Positions 1-8,650 of a DNA stretch of 64,000 nt are shown piece after piece (position 1 is the stretch's first letter; each line of letters starts with the position of its first letter). The notes under the pieces were generated by a model that did not search any database, was not told the DNA's origin, and saw only the letters and a list, made by a program, of their open reading frames with translations. The stretch is from Saprolegnia diclina VS20 (lineage: Eukaryota; Oomycota; Saprolegniomycetes; Saprolegniales; Saprolegniaceae), in contig NW_008246124.1 in assembly GCF_000281045.1 (NCBI RefSeq), positions 291,176-355,175 of the forward strand, in the 5' to 3' direction. The position numbers and the translations under genes are program-made.

Positions 1-1766
1 GTCGACTGCTGCGGCGGCGCCTGCAGCGCGAGGATCGCAGCCGGCGGCTTGTACGCGTGGGGCTCGGGCCAGCTGGCAAAGTTGGTCGACTGCAACCACC
101 ACGCAGGGTACCCGGGCGCCTTCATGTCGCCCGACCGGTCGCCGTGGATCACATACCCGTCGCTAAACTTGACAACGAGATGGAACGCCAGGCGCCACCA
201 CTTGTCGACCATGGCTTGGGCAAATGCATTCGTCTTGGCTTCAATGAACGCGAGACGCGCTGTCGGGTCGTCCATGGTCATGGCCGTCGCACGCGTCTCG
301 GCCTCGAGCGCGATCGCGTCCGCCTGCAGCGCTTGCAGCACTGTGCTGATCTCAGCGTGGATGAGGTCGTAGCGCAGCATGCTCCAGTTGTTGACAAACT
401 CAAACGCCCACCACGCCGCGCTCGTGTCAAACTCGTTCTTCCGGGACGCGAGGTACGACGACGGAATCGACGTCTGTGCGCACGAGAACGGGGCGTAGAC
501 CGAGCCATGGGGCGCGCCGAGCGCGTACCACGTGACGCCGCCCACGTCATCCGGCAAGAAGCCGCGCGCTTGGAGCACAAAGCTGTGCGTCGTGCGGTGC
601 ATCGAGATCGCGCGCTCCCAGCCGCCCGTCACGTTCTTGGTCGAGCCGCCAAAGCGCACGGGGCTGCCAAAGGGCCCGGCCGCCACCTCCTTGGTCATGT
701 CGAACGGCGTGCCCTCGTAGTGGTCGCGCATGAGGTCCATGAGGTCCGTCGGCGCAACGAGCTTGTCGGGCTTGATCGAAAACGGGTACGTTGCGACTTC
801 GGGGTGCTGACCCAATGTCGCATCGAGCGCGAGCGACGGTGCGAGCACGTCAAAGACGCGCCAAATGCGGCGGCCGCCGTACAGCGGCTTGCTCGGGCCG
901 GGCTTGGCCCAGCTGTACGCCTTGGCAAAGTCGAAGTCGCCGTCCACCGCCGGGTTGTACCAGCCCATGTCTTGGGCAAACGAGACGACGTTGCTCGACG
1001 CGAGGTAGTTGTCGCTGTCGCTGAGGTTGAGCGTCCGAATCACAAACGAGTTGGCGACGACCGCCACGTGCTCGTCCGGTACGCGCTGCGCCGCCCAGAC
1101 CGCCGACGTGTTCTTCGGGCCCGTGAGCATGTGCAGGATCCAGCTCTCGCCATACTTGTCCGAGATACCGAGCGCTTCCGACGAGCTGCCGTAATTCGCC
1201 TTTTGGTTCTTCCCATACTCGCCAAAGAACCCGTGCTCGACCGCGAGATCGCCCATCGTCGTGATCGCACAGCGCGCCGAGTCGCAGCGCTCGAGCGCAA
1301 TCTTCGAGAGCTCTTCAATCTGAAAGAGGTTGTGACCATAGTGCAGCGACGACGGCCACCCGACCGTCTTGGCCGCGCACGTGCTCTCGGCGATGCTCAG
1401 CTGCTGGTCGTTGATCATGCCATAATCGTGGTCAAAGTACCCATACGTGTACGGGACTTGGTCAATGTAGCCGAGCGGCGCAGAGAGCGCCTGGCCCTCC
1501 AGCGGTGCATACAGCGGTCCGCGCTCGGCGGTCACGAGGCGCGGGTACCCGTTGCGCTGGAAGTTGTACACGGCGCGTCGGCTGCCCGCCGTGTGGTTCA
1601 TCGCAGGCACGCGGACCATGCGCAGGTCCGCCGGGTTCAAGCCCGCGTCGTTCGTGTGCGAGACCAGCACCGAGCCGTCGACGGTCGCCTTCTTGCCCAC
1701 AGAGATGACGGTGCACGCGTCGACGGCGACCGTCGCCGCCAGCAGCACACCACCGAGTACGCGCAT
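1..1766 (-). CDS. Peptidase family C69 (Ntn-hydrolase dipeptidase-like), secreted, 3' end outside the window
   Basis: The minus-strand frame is open from the ATG at 1766 to the window edge, giving 588 codons without an intron. Residues 1-17 are a hydrophobic signal peptide (MRVLGGVLLAATVAVDA). The next residue is Cys18 in CTVISVGKKATVDGS, followed by VSHTND. In C69 peptidases the N-terminal Cys exposed by processing is the Ntn nucleophile, so signal cleavage here would directly create the active enzyme (inference from the family). Later family-like stretches include YGMINDQQLSIAEST and EKAR-like segments rich in Trp and Tyr. C69 members cleave dipeptides or amide bonds. The C-terminus is missing, so total length is unknown. 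The long plus-strand ORF over the same bases is an antisense shadow. The next gene to the right is on the same strand. The family call is firm; the substrate is not known. Confidence 0.85.
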   Translation of the reverse strand, partial: MRVLGGVLLAATVAVDACTVISVGKKATVDGSVLVSHTNDAGLNPADLRMVRVPAMNHTAGSRRAVYNFQRNGYPRLVTAERGPLYAPLEGQALSAPLGYIDQVPYTYGYFDHDYGMINDQQLSIAESTCAAKTVGWPSSLHYGHNLFQIEELSKIALERCDSARCAITTMGDLAVEHGFFGEYGKNQKANYGSSSEALGISDKYGESWILHMLTGPKNTSAVWAAQRVPDEHVAVVANSFVIRTLNLSDSDNYLASSNVVSFAQDMGWYNPAVDGDFDFAKAYSWAKPGPSKPLYGGRRIWRVFDVLAPSLALDATLGQHPEVATYPFSIKPDKLVAPTDLMDLMRDHYEGTPFDMTKEVAAGPFGSPVRFGGSTKNVTGGWERAISMHRTTHSFVLQARGFLPDDVGGVTWYALGAPHGSVYAPFSCAQTSIPSSYLASRKNEFDTSAAWWAFEFVNNWSMLRYDLIHAEISTVLQALQADAIALEAETRATAMTMDDPTARLAFIEAKTNAFAQAMVDKWWRLAFHLVVKFSDGYVIHGDRSGDMKAPGYPAWWLQSTNFASWPEPHAYKPPAAILALQAPPQQS

Positions 1767-1975
1767 GGGCCAAAATTTGCAAGTGCCCGAAGATCGCCAA
1801 GCATGTTCGTATCCGGAAGACCGACGCGACCATACAAAGACAGAGACGACCTTGAGGTTGAAGCCGGTGCCGTCCGGATAAGAGGGCCAAGACGGTTTGT
1901 ATCGAGTTGAAGTTGGCGCCGTTGGCGGGATTCCAAGGCCAGCAAGCCACCCGAGTCGGTAGCTTCTTAGCGGTC

Positions 1976-2802
1976 TTATAGGTACAAGGACGAGGAAGGT
2001 AATAGTCGTGGCGGCATGGGCACGGCGCACGTTGTCAGCGGGCCAAACGACCCAAAGACGACGATTCTAGGTGTAAAGTCGGGCGGTCGAAGCAGCGCGG
2101 CCACCGCGTCCAAGCGCGCGTCTACGATGCCAATCTGTGCGAATGTGATGGAAGATGACACGTACAGCACTGGGCAGCGGCGACGCTGTACCGGGACGGG
2201 TGTACGTGGCGCTCCTTGCGCGAGCGCCGCACCTGCCGCGGTGTGGCTTGGCGCGTCCTCGTTAGAAACACTCTGCGTGGCGCGTTCTGGCGCTCGCTCT
2301 TGGTCGCGGTCAGCGGCAGCAGCAATCTCGGCGAAGCGTCCGTGTTGTCGGGTACATCGACCTCCATGCACGTCGACGGCGCGATGTCATCGGTCGAGCT
2401 CGACTCGCATTCGTCTTCGTCGCTCGAGTCGGCGAGAACGATCGAGTTTCGCTCAGCGCGGGCGTATGCGCGGGTGTTGCGCACGACAGCAGGGTCACGT
2501 CGCCGCCGCTTGCGCGGCGTCGTGGCGGGTGCTGCTGCCGTTGGCGTCTCCTCGGCTGCTGGTTGCGCCGGCGCTTCCACGGGTGATGGCAGCGCCGGTG
2601 GCTCCACGGGTGATGGCTGCGCCGGTGGCTCCACGGGTGATGGCTGCGCCGGTGGCTCCACGGGCGATGGCGCCCGCCGACGCATCATGCGCTGGTACCT
2701 ACGCATGTTAACCATGAGCAGATGGCCTCATCGCTCAGCGCCGGCGTACAAGAGGTCGAACTCGGCCTGGCGCAAGCGCGCATCCACGTCGTCGTCGGCC
2801 AT
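1976..2802 (-). CDS. Small low-complexity, probably nuclear protein with Pro-rich repeats, basic NLS and SUMO-interaction-like motif
   Basis: The model has three exons: 2802-2750, 2698-2206 and 2134-1976, giving 234 residues. Intron 1 (2699-2749, 51 nt, GTAC...TAG) joins MADDDVDARLRQAEFDLL to YQRMMRRR in phase. Intron 2 (2135-2205, 71 nt, ends CAG) is less certain; without it the frame stops at 2122. In order the protein has an acidic N-terminus, four PSPVEPPAQ-like repeats encoded by a 27-bp tandem repeat, a basic cluster (RKRRRR), then SIVLADSSDEDE, which resembles a SUMO-interaction motif (hydrophobic core followed by acidic/Ser residues). The last exon gives a hydrophobic tail (IGIVDARLDAVAALLRPP). 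I recognise no catalytic domain. It is divergently arranged with the E2F gene at 2994. Function is unknown; nuclear location is inferred from composition. Confidence 0.42.
2565..2672. repeat. Coding minisatellite, 4 x 27 bp
   Basis: Four consecutive 27-bp units start at 2565, 2592, 2619 and 2646. The last three differ at few positions; the first is more diverged. Because the unit length is a multiple of three, each copy encodes one PSPVEPPAQ-like nonapeptide on the minus strand, so copy-number change would not break the frame. Confidence 0.85.
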
Positions 2803-2993
2803 CGCGTCGTGCCGAATTGGCGGCTGAGTTGCGTCCACTAAATATGGCGTATGCCGAATGTTAGTTTCGCGGCAACACCTCGAAGTGGATCTACCGTAGT
2901 TTTGTTCACATACAGTGTTTGTATGGGACGGCTCCACTTCGACTTCGATCCGCGGGCAGTTGCGATCTTGCGAGGAAGCCACAGATCTACACC

Positions 2994-4085
2994 ATGCGGA
3001 AGCAGCAGTTGCAGCGGCCGACGGACCGCGCAAGAAGCCGTGGGCTCGACGCTGTAGACGACCATGGCGCCGTGGCCAACTCGGACGACGAGCCGGACGC
3101 GATTATCCCCGACGACATCAAGGCCTACTTCGCCGGGCGCATGGAGGGCACGCCGTCAACGTACACGATGGTGCAGGTGTGCGAGTACATCTTGGAGCTG
3201 CTCGTGCAGCTCTCGCAGCGCGAGGGTACGCTGCTGCCGCTGGCGCTTCGCGCCCGTGCGATCGGGGACAGCTTGAGCCTTCCACGCCGGCGCATCTACG
3301 ACGTGCTGCACATCTTTGACGCGATCGGACTGGTCACGCGCGTCCCGAACGGAAGAGGATACTGGTACTATGGCGAAGGCAACATTGTGCCCACGCTCGA
3401 GCGCCTCCGGGAGCGCGCGATGGCGGCGGTGGCCGACGTGCGCACTGCAAGCGTCGACCAGATTATCCGCATCTTGTCACCGGACGCTCCGACCAAAGAC
3501 ACAGGGACCGCGCTCTTGCGGACAACGACCAAACTCCTCCGGCTCCTCTTTGCGGCCAACCGCCCGGTCGTCCAGTCGGACCTCCGTCTCGTCGACGACA
3601 ACGGGTCGGTGGGCTCGGCGTTGGCGCCGGCGCAGGATCGGCGCACGTACGATGTGCTCGCCGTGCTTGTGCGGTGCAACGTGGTGCAGATTCGTGCGTC
3701 GAACGGCGGTCCGAAGCGCGTTAGCATCAACCCGACGCTCTTCTCGCCCGCGTTCTCGCTCTTTGCGCCGCCGACGAGTGTCTCGACCAAGCGCAAGGGC
3801 CTGCGCTCGATGACAGCAACGACCAAGCCACATGCCAAGAAGCACCGCAGCAACAAGAGCACTGGCGTGCCCGGCTGGCGCGACTACCCGAGCTTCCTCA
3901 CGCTGCCCATGTCGGAGAGCGTCACGAGTGCGACCGACGCGGCCATGGCGCTCGTCGACTGGGACACGCGTGGCGAGTTTTGGGGCGCCGAGACGACGGT
4001 CGATGCGCTCTTCCCGGTGCTGGACGACGGCGGAGCGTGCTGCGACCTCGACGCGCTCCTCGCATCCGACGACTGGGACGTCTAA
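2994..4085 (+). CDS. Atypical E2F transcription factor with two DNA-binding domains (E2F7/8 or DEL-like), copy A
   Basis: Single-exon gene of 363 residues. The start at 2994 has a good context (ctacaccATG); the frame continues upstream but has no earlier ATG. The first winged-helix DNA-binding domain lies at about residues 50-125 and carries the E2F signature LPRRRIYDVLHIFDAIGL. The second lies at about 165-245 and carries RRTYDVLAVLV. Two tandem E2F domains in one chain is the hallmark of atypical E2Fs, which bind DNA without a DP partner and usually repress cell-cycle genes. No dimerisation coiled coil or marked box is visible. A basic linker (SVSTKRKG, PHAKKHRSNK) follows, then an acidic tail ending SDDWDV. 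A paralogue with the same architecture starts 169 bp downstream on the same strand. Family assignment is firm; activator versus repressor role is inferred. Confidence 0.88.
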   Translation: MRKQQLQRPTDRARSRGLDAVDDHGAVANSDDEPDAIIPDDIKAYFAGRMEGTPSTYTMVQVCEYILELLVQLSQREGTLLPLALRARAIGDSLSLPRRRIYDVLHIFDAIGLVTRVPNGRGYWYYGEGNIVPTLERLRERAMAAVADVRTASVDQIIRILSPDAPTKDTGTALLRTTTKLLRLLFAANRPVVQSDLRLVDDNGSVGSALAPAQDRRTYDVLAVLVRCNVVQIRASNGGPKRVSINPTLFSPAFSLFAPPTSVSTKRKGLRSMTATTKPHAKKHRSNKSTGVPGWRDYPSFLTLPMSESVTSATDAAMALVDWDTRGEFWGAETTVDALFPVLDDGGACCDLDALLASDDWDV

Positions 4086-4254
4086 TACTAGCACTCGTTC
4101 ATCCACGTCGTGTTGCAGCGGGCAAAAAAGCGGGCGATGGCGCCACCGATCGTTTCTCATTGGTGGAAAAAGAAGTGCCGGTGGGCACGGATTGGCTAAA
4201 ATCCTGGGGCCGGCCCGATTATGACCTTGCACAACGTGTTTCAATCTTGGCAGG

Positions 4255-5298
4255 ATGGATCGGCAAGGCGCGGGGAAGGGGCGGAGGCTCCCGAGCATGC
4301 ATGTGGCGATCAAGCCGCGGACGTCGGCCAAGCTCGCCAAGCGCGACGACGACGCGGACCCGTGCTCGCCGGGCGCGTCCAAGGAGCTCAAGCTGCGCTT
4401 CGCGCGCCGGGCGGTCGAGATCGGCACCAAGACCATCTCGAACGTGTGCGAGCTCGTGCTCGAGCTGCTCCGCGAGCTCCAGGAGGCCTGCACCGAGTTC
4501 CCCGTCGCGCTCCGCGCCAACTGGATGGAAGAGGTGCTCGGGCTGCCCCGCCGCCGCATCTACGACGTCTTGCACATCCTCCAGGCCATCGGGCTGGTCA
4601 CGAAGCGCGTTTCGTCCGACGGGCTCAACGGCCACGGGCACATGTTCTACGGCGACTACTTTGTCGTGCCCACCGTGCGCAGCATGCTCGAGCTCCAGGA
4701 GAACGCGCCCTTGAACGACGCCTCCGACGACAAGTGGCCCGCGCTCTCGCTCGCGACCGTCAAGTTTATCAAGTTTCTGCTCTTAAATGGCAACGCGATC
4801 CGGCGCCACCTCATCCACACGATCGAAGACGAGAAGCCGTCGACGACCGCGATCCCGGCTTCGAAGGGCCGGCGCATGTACGACGTCCTCGCCGTCCTCG
4901 TCCAGTGCAACATCGTCTGGACCAACACAGACATGGGCGTCAAGTACATCTACTTGAACCGGGACGTGCTCAACCCAAAAGCCAACTTTAGCGTCTTCCG
5001 CGACCCGGACGCGAAGGCGCCGCCGACAGCGAGCCTCGCGCCCAAGAAGCGCGCGCGCAAGGAGCCGGCGACGCCCGCCCGTCGCGCGAAACACCGCCCG
5101 ACTTGCGACGAGACGCTCACGGGGCTCTTTGGCGACTGCCAGTGCGGCCACGCGCCCGAGCTTGCATCGCCGGACGCCCAGTGGCAGTCGCTCCTGACGC
5201 TCGGCGCGTCGATCGTCGACGCGTGGAGCAACACCGACCGCGACGGGCTCTCGCTCGAGTGCTACGAAGGCGTAGCGTCCGTCGACGACTTTGTCTGA
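4255..5298 (+). CDS. Atypical E2F transcription factor with two DNA-binding domains, copy B
   Basis: Single-exon gene of 347 residues starting at ATG 4255; a second in-frame ATG at 4297 (MHVAIKPR) is a possible alternative start. Domain 1 (about residues 45-135) has LPRRRIYDVLHILQAIGL, nearly the same helix as copy A. Domain 2 (about 160-245) has RRMYDVLAVLVQCNIVW. A basic segment (KKRARKEP) follows and the tail is acidic, ending SVDDFV. The tandem order, shared two-domain layout and shared recognition-helix sequence show a local duplication, but flanks and linkers have diverged strongly, so it is not recent. As with copy A, DP-independent binding to E2F sites is expected from the family. The U1 snRNA gene lies 287 bp downstream on the opposite strand. 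Confidence 0.88.
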   Translation: MDRQGAGKGRRLPSMHVAIKPRTSAKLAKRDDDADPCSPGASKELKLRFARRAVEIGTKTISNVCELVLELLRELQEACTEFPVALRANWMEEVLGLPRRRIYDVLHILQAIGLVTKRVSSDGLNGHGHMFYGDYFVVPTVRSMLELQENAPLNDASDDKWPALSLATVKFIKFLLLNGNAIRRHLIHTIEDEKPSTTAIPASKGRRMYDVLAVLVQCNIVWTNTDMGVKYIYLNRDVLNPKANFSVFRDPDAKAPPTASLAPKKRARKEPATPARRAKHRPTCDETLTGLFGDCQCGHAPELASPDAQWQSLLTLGASIVDAWSNTDRDGLSLECYEGVASVDDFV

Positions 5299-5330
5299 CG
5301 CCACGTTGTTATTTATTCGTCCTATCTTAA

Positions 5331-5365
5331 TCTACTAACTTGCGTGATTTGACTCTACTAACTTG
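5331..5365. repeat. Short direct repeat, 12 nt x 2
   Basis: TCTACTAACTTG occurs at 5331-5342 and again at 5354-5365, in the gap between the second E2F gene and the 3' end of the U1 gene. Each copy contains a branch-point-like CTAAC. There is no gene in 5299-5585. Function is not evident. Confidence 0.5.
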
Positions 5366-5585
5366 GCAGCTTGCGACTCGAGTCGTGTTGCAGTCGACGT
5401 GCAAGGCTGCGAGGGCGTCGAATGGGTTCAAGTGTTGAAGGTGCTTGCGTTTAAGGCGTAAAACTCTAGCAGCGTCCAATACGAGCAATCACGTAAAACA
5501 AGAACGTACGCGTGCGTGAATAGGTCCAACACGTAAAAGTTGATATGGAAAGAGGTAGAATGAGTAAAATAGGTAGAATGGGGGT

Positions 5586-5743
5586 GGGGGTGGCGCACGC
5601 GCACACCCCCGCTGGCAAAAATTGCGCTGTGGAGGAACCCGAAGGCACTCCTAGGCCATTACAGCACCGGAGTGCATGAAGGCCTGCTCCGGCCCAAGTC
5701 AACCCCCGAGTTGATCAGGGTCGAGCTCCAGCCAGGTAAGTAT
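5586..5743 (-). ncRNA. U1 spliceosomal snRNA
   Basis: On the minus strand the RNA begins ATACTTACCTGG, the universal U1 5' end that base-pairs with 5' splice sites. Then come a stem-loop I region with TGATCA, a stem-loop II with loop ATGCACTCC (the U1A/U1-70K-type conserved loop), a stem-loop III (GGAGTGCC ... GGTTCCTCC region), a single-stranded Sm site AATTTTTG, and a 3' stem-loop with GGGGGTG pairing to CACCCCC. Total length is about 158 nt against about 164 nt in animals. The 3' end is set at the end of the last stem and may be off by a few bases. The transcript would recognise 5' splice sites and start spliceosome assembly. Upstream (plus 5744 onward) is AT-rich sequence that should contain its promoter. 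Confidence 0.9.
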
Positions 5744-6068
5744 GATTTTCACTATTGAAGAATTCGAGCATTCCTGCATACAGAATTTGGCTCTGTTTTG
5801 TTCCCCACGTAGCTTTTGCAATAATTAGGTCCATCACGCAAATAGTATATGTACACTATTTGAAGCGTTCTGCGTGGCGCGCACGCGTGTCGAGAAATGC
5901 CTCCCGCCAAGGCACGGCCCGACGCACGGAAATAGTGTGAGTTGATATTGAGCTGCAACCGTGCCAAACGATGTACACTATTTGGTGTGTTCCCGGGGCG
6001 GGGTTGCGTGGAAATAGCCAACGGTAATTCGGACTTCCTTGCATTTCGACATAACCGCAACAAGGTCC
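5744..6068. promoter_or_regulatory. Shared intergenic region between U1 snRNA and the CSB-like gene, with three ACACYATTT elements
   Basis: This 325-bp AT-rich gap separates two divergently transcribed genes. It holds three copies of an 11-nt element of the form RYACAC[CT]ATTT: plus strand at 5851-5861 and 5973-5983, minus strand at 5930-5940. A weaker relative (tttcactattg) sits a few bases upstream of the U1 start. The same element recurs at 15812-15822 and three times in 50254-50510, also intergenic. I see no ORF that looks coding here. Confidence 0.4.
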
Positions 6069-8650
6069 ATGAGCCACGTTGATGATGGCCGCGAGGTTGA
6101 CTACCAGAAGCGGCTGGAGGAGCTGCGCCAGACGCGCGAGATGGAGCGAGAGCAGGCCATGGTCGAGAGCGAGGAGGCGGGCGAAGCGTACGTGGCGCCG
6201 CAGGACGAGCTCTTGGACGACGGCTTGGCCGTGCCGGCGCGGGTCTGGTCGGCGCTCTTCCCGCACCAGAAAGAGGGCATCCAGTGGCTCTACCAACTAC
6301 ACGTGCAGAACGCCGGCGGGATCCTGGGCGACGACATGGGCCTCGGCAAGACCGTCCAGATCGCCGCGTACCTCGCATGTCTCCGGAAGATGCAACTTGT
6401 GCATTCGGTACTTGCCGGCCATCGCCTCGTCGAGCTCACGTGCGCGTAGGTGCTACTGGCGTGCCCAGCCTCGGTGCTCTGGCAGTGGGTCCGCGAACTC
6501 CACAAGTGGTGCCCCGAGCTGCGCGTCGTGCTCTTGCATTCGTCGGGCGCTTCAACGACCAGCTACGGCACGACGATCAAGCACACGTTCGAGGCCGGCG
6601 GCGTGCTCCTCACGACGTACGAGAACCTCCGCGCGAACGCCGAGCACCTTCTCGGGAAGGAGTGGGACTACGTCATCCTCGACGAAGGCCATCGCATTCG
6701 GAACCCGGACGCGGAGATCACGCTCGTCTGCAAGCAGCTCCGTACCGTCCACCGCCTCATCCTCACCGGGTCGCCGATCCAGGTACACCATCTAGCTATA
6801 CTTCAATCCCTATCTCGAGATAGAACAGGCTCAAGGAGCTCTGGAGTCTCTTTGATTTCGTGTTTCCCGGCAAGCTTGGGACCTTCCCGACCTTTGAAGA
6901 CGAGTTTGTGCTGCCGATCCGCCATGGCGGCTACGCGAACGCAACCAAGATGCAGATCCTCATGGCGTACAAGTGCGCGCTCGTGCTCCGCGACCTCATT
7001 GCGCCCTACATGCTGCGGCGACTCAAGAAGGACGTGCAGATCGCGACGGCGCTGCCGACCAAAATGGAGCAAGTGATCTTTTGCCCGCTCTCGCCGACCC
7101 AAGCCAGCATCTACCGCGCGTACCTGGCGTCACCCGAAGTGCGCTCGGTGCTCGCGCGCGATGTCCGGCCGTTCCGGGCGCTTACGATCCTGCGGCAGAT
7201 CTGCAACCACCCGAGTTTAATGACCGACCACATCCCGGACGCGGTGGAGGCCGACACGGACGATGTGATCGCGCAGTCGGGCAAGCTCACTGTGCTGCAG
7301 ACGATCTTGGGTGTGTGGTTTAGGCAGCAGCACCGCGTGCTCGTGTTCGCGCAGCACCGGCGGACGCTCGACCTGCTGTCCAAGTTGATGGCGACGCTTG
7401 GGTACAAGTACTGCCGGCTCGACGGCACGACGTCGGTCAAGGAGCGGCAGACGCTCATTGACGCGTACAACGACCCGCACTCGGAGCTCTTTTGCTTTCT
7501 CTTGACGACCAAGGCCGGCGGGATCGGCGTCAACTTGACGGGCGCGGACCGCGTGATCATTTTCGATCCGGACTGGAACCCGAGCACGGACATGCAGGCG
7601 CGCGAGCGGGCGTGGCGCATGGGCCAGACCAAGCAGGTGACCATCTACCGGCTCATTACGTCGGGTACGATCGAAGAGAAGATCTACCACCGCCAGCTCT
7701 TCAAGCAGTACCTTATGAACAAGGTGCTGCGCGACCCCAAGCAGAAGCGGTGCTTCAACCACAACGCACTCCGCGACCTCTTTACGCTCAGCGACGGCAC
7801 CGAGCTCCAAGTCGACGACGCCGGCAATCAGGTGGCAACGACCGGCACGGAAACCGGCGACTTGTACCTGCATGGGCACGTGGCGCCACCCACGGTCGAC
7901 GAGACTGTGGACGACGCCGCGCTTTTGCAGTCGTCGCTGGGCAGCGTCGCGCGCGTTGAGCGCCGAGCGGTCGAGCCGGACGAGAAGGACGACGAGGCCG
8001 TCGAGGTCGAGGCGGACGATGCCGAACTCAAGGCGGACGACGGCGGCAAGGACAACGCCGAGCTGCTCCAAGCGCTCTTTGACGGCGGCAGCATCAAAGG
8101 CGTGTTCAGCCAGGACCGCATCGAGAGCGACGGTGTGCACAACCAAGAAGCCGATCTGATCGAGATCGAGTCGGCCAAAGTCGCCAAGTCGGCGCTGAGT
8201 ACGCTCCGCCAGTCGTGCAGCGCGATCCGGCAGCAGCGCGAAGATCAGTTTGAAGTCACGTGGACGGGCAAGAGCGGGAGCGCGGGCAAGCGGCTCTTTG
8301 GCGCCGCCGCGCGCGGCCTCAAGCGCAGTGGCCACGAGCACGCGTCGCGCCAGTCGAGTGCGATGCTGCAGAAAATCAAGAAACGACGCGATGCGATCGA
8401 CGGCGCCAACAAGGTGACAGCGGTCGCGTCCTCCTCGGACGTCCAGTACCAGAGCATCGACGAGCTCACCAAGCAGCTGCACGCGTTCCTCGAGCGGCAC
8501 AACGGCGTCAAGACGGACGTGATCATCGCCAAGTTTGCGCCGGCGGTGTCACCCAAGGACAAGGACGTCTTCCGCAACCTGCTCCGGAGCATGGCGACGT
8601 GCGAGGGCCGCGTGTGGCGGCTCAAAGACGAGTTTCGCACCGCACGGTAA
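6069..8650 (+). CDS. ERCC6: CSB/ERCC6 (Rad26)-type SNF2 ATPase, transcription-coupled repair
   Basis: Exons 6069-6407, 6450-6782 and 6824-8650 give 832 residues; both introns (42 and 41 nt, GTAC...TAG) are phase 0. ATG 6069 is the first ATG in frame. The SNF2 N-lobe has FPHQKEGIQWLYQLH, Walker A GDDMGLGKT (about residue 90), motif II DEGHRIRNPDA (about 190) and SPIQNRLKELWSLFDFVF. DEGH followed by IRNP is typical of the CSB branch rather than other SNF2 families. The helicase C lobe (about 385-530) has VLVFAQHRRTLDLL and ERAWRMGQT. The C-terminal 60 residues (VFRNLLRSMATCEGRVWRLK) match the CSB winged-helix end. CSB acts at RNA polymerase II stalled on DNA lesions. It is shorter than human CSB because the N-terminal extension is short. 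Intron 2 could also be read 5 nt longer, but only the 41-nt form keeps QNRLKELW. Confidence 0.92.

Noticed and set aside
57-1910. 617-codon plus-strand open frame
   Set aside because: It lies antisense to the C69 peptidase, begins without a convincing start, and its translation is Arg/Ala/Val-rich noise typical of GC-rich antisense frames.
3477-4559. 360-codon minus-strand open frame over both E2F genes
   Set aside because: Arg-rich shadow with no domain; the plus-strand E2F frames explain the sequence.
6039-6068. Upstream extension of the CSB-like frame
   Set aside because: The extension has no ATG; the first in-frame ATG is 6069.
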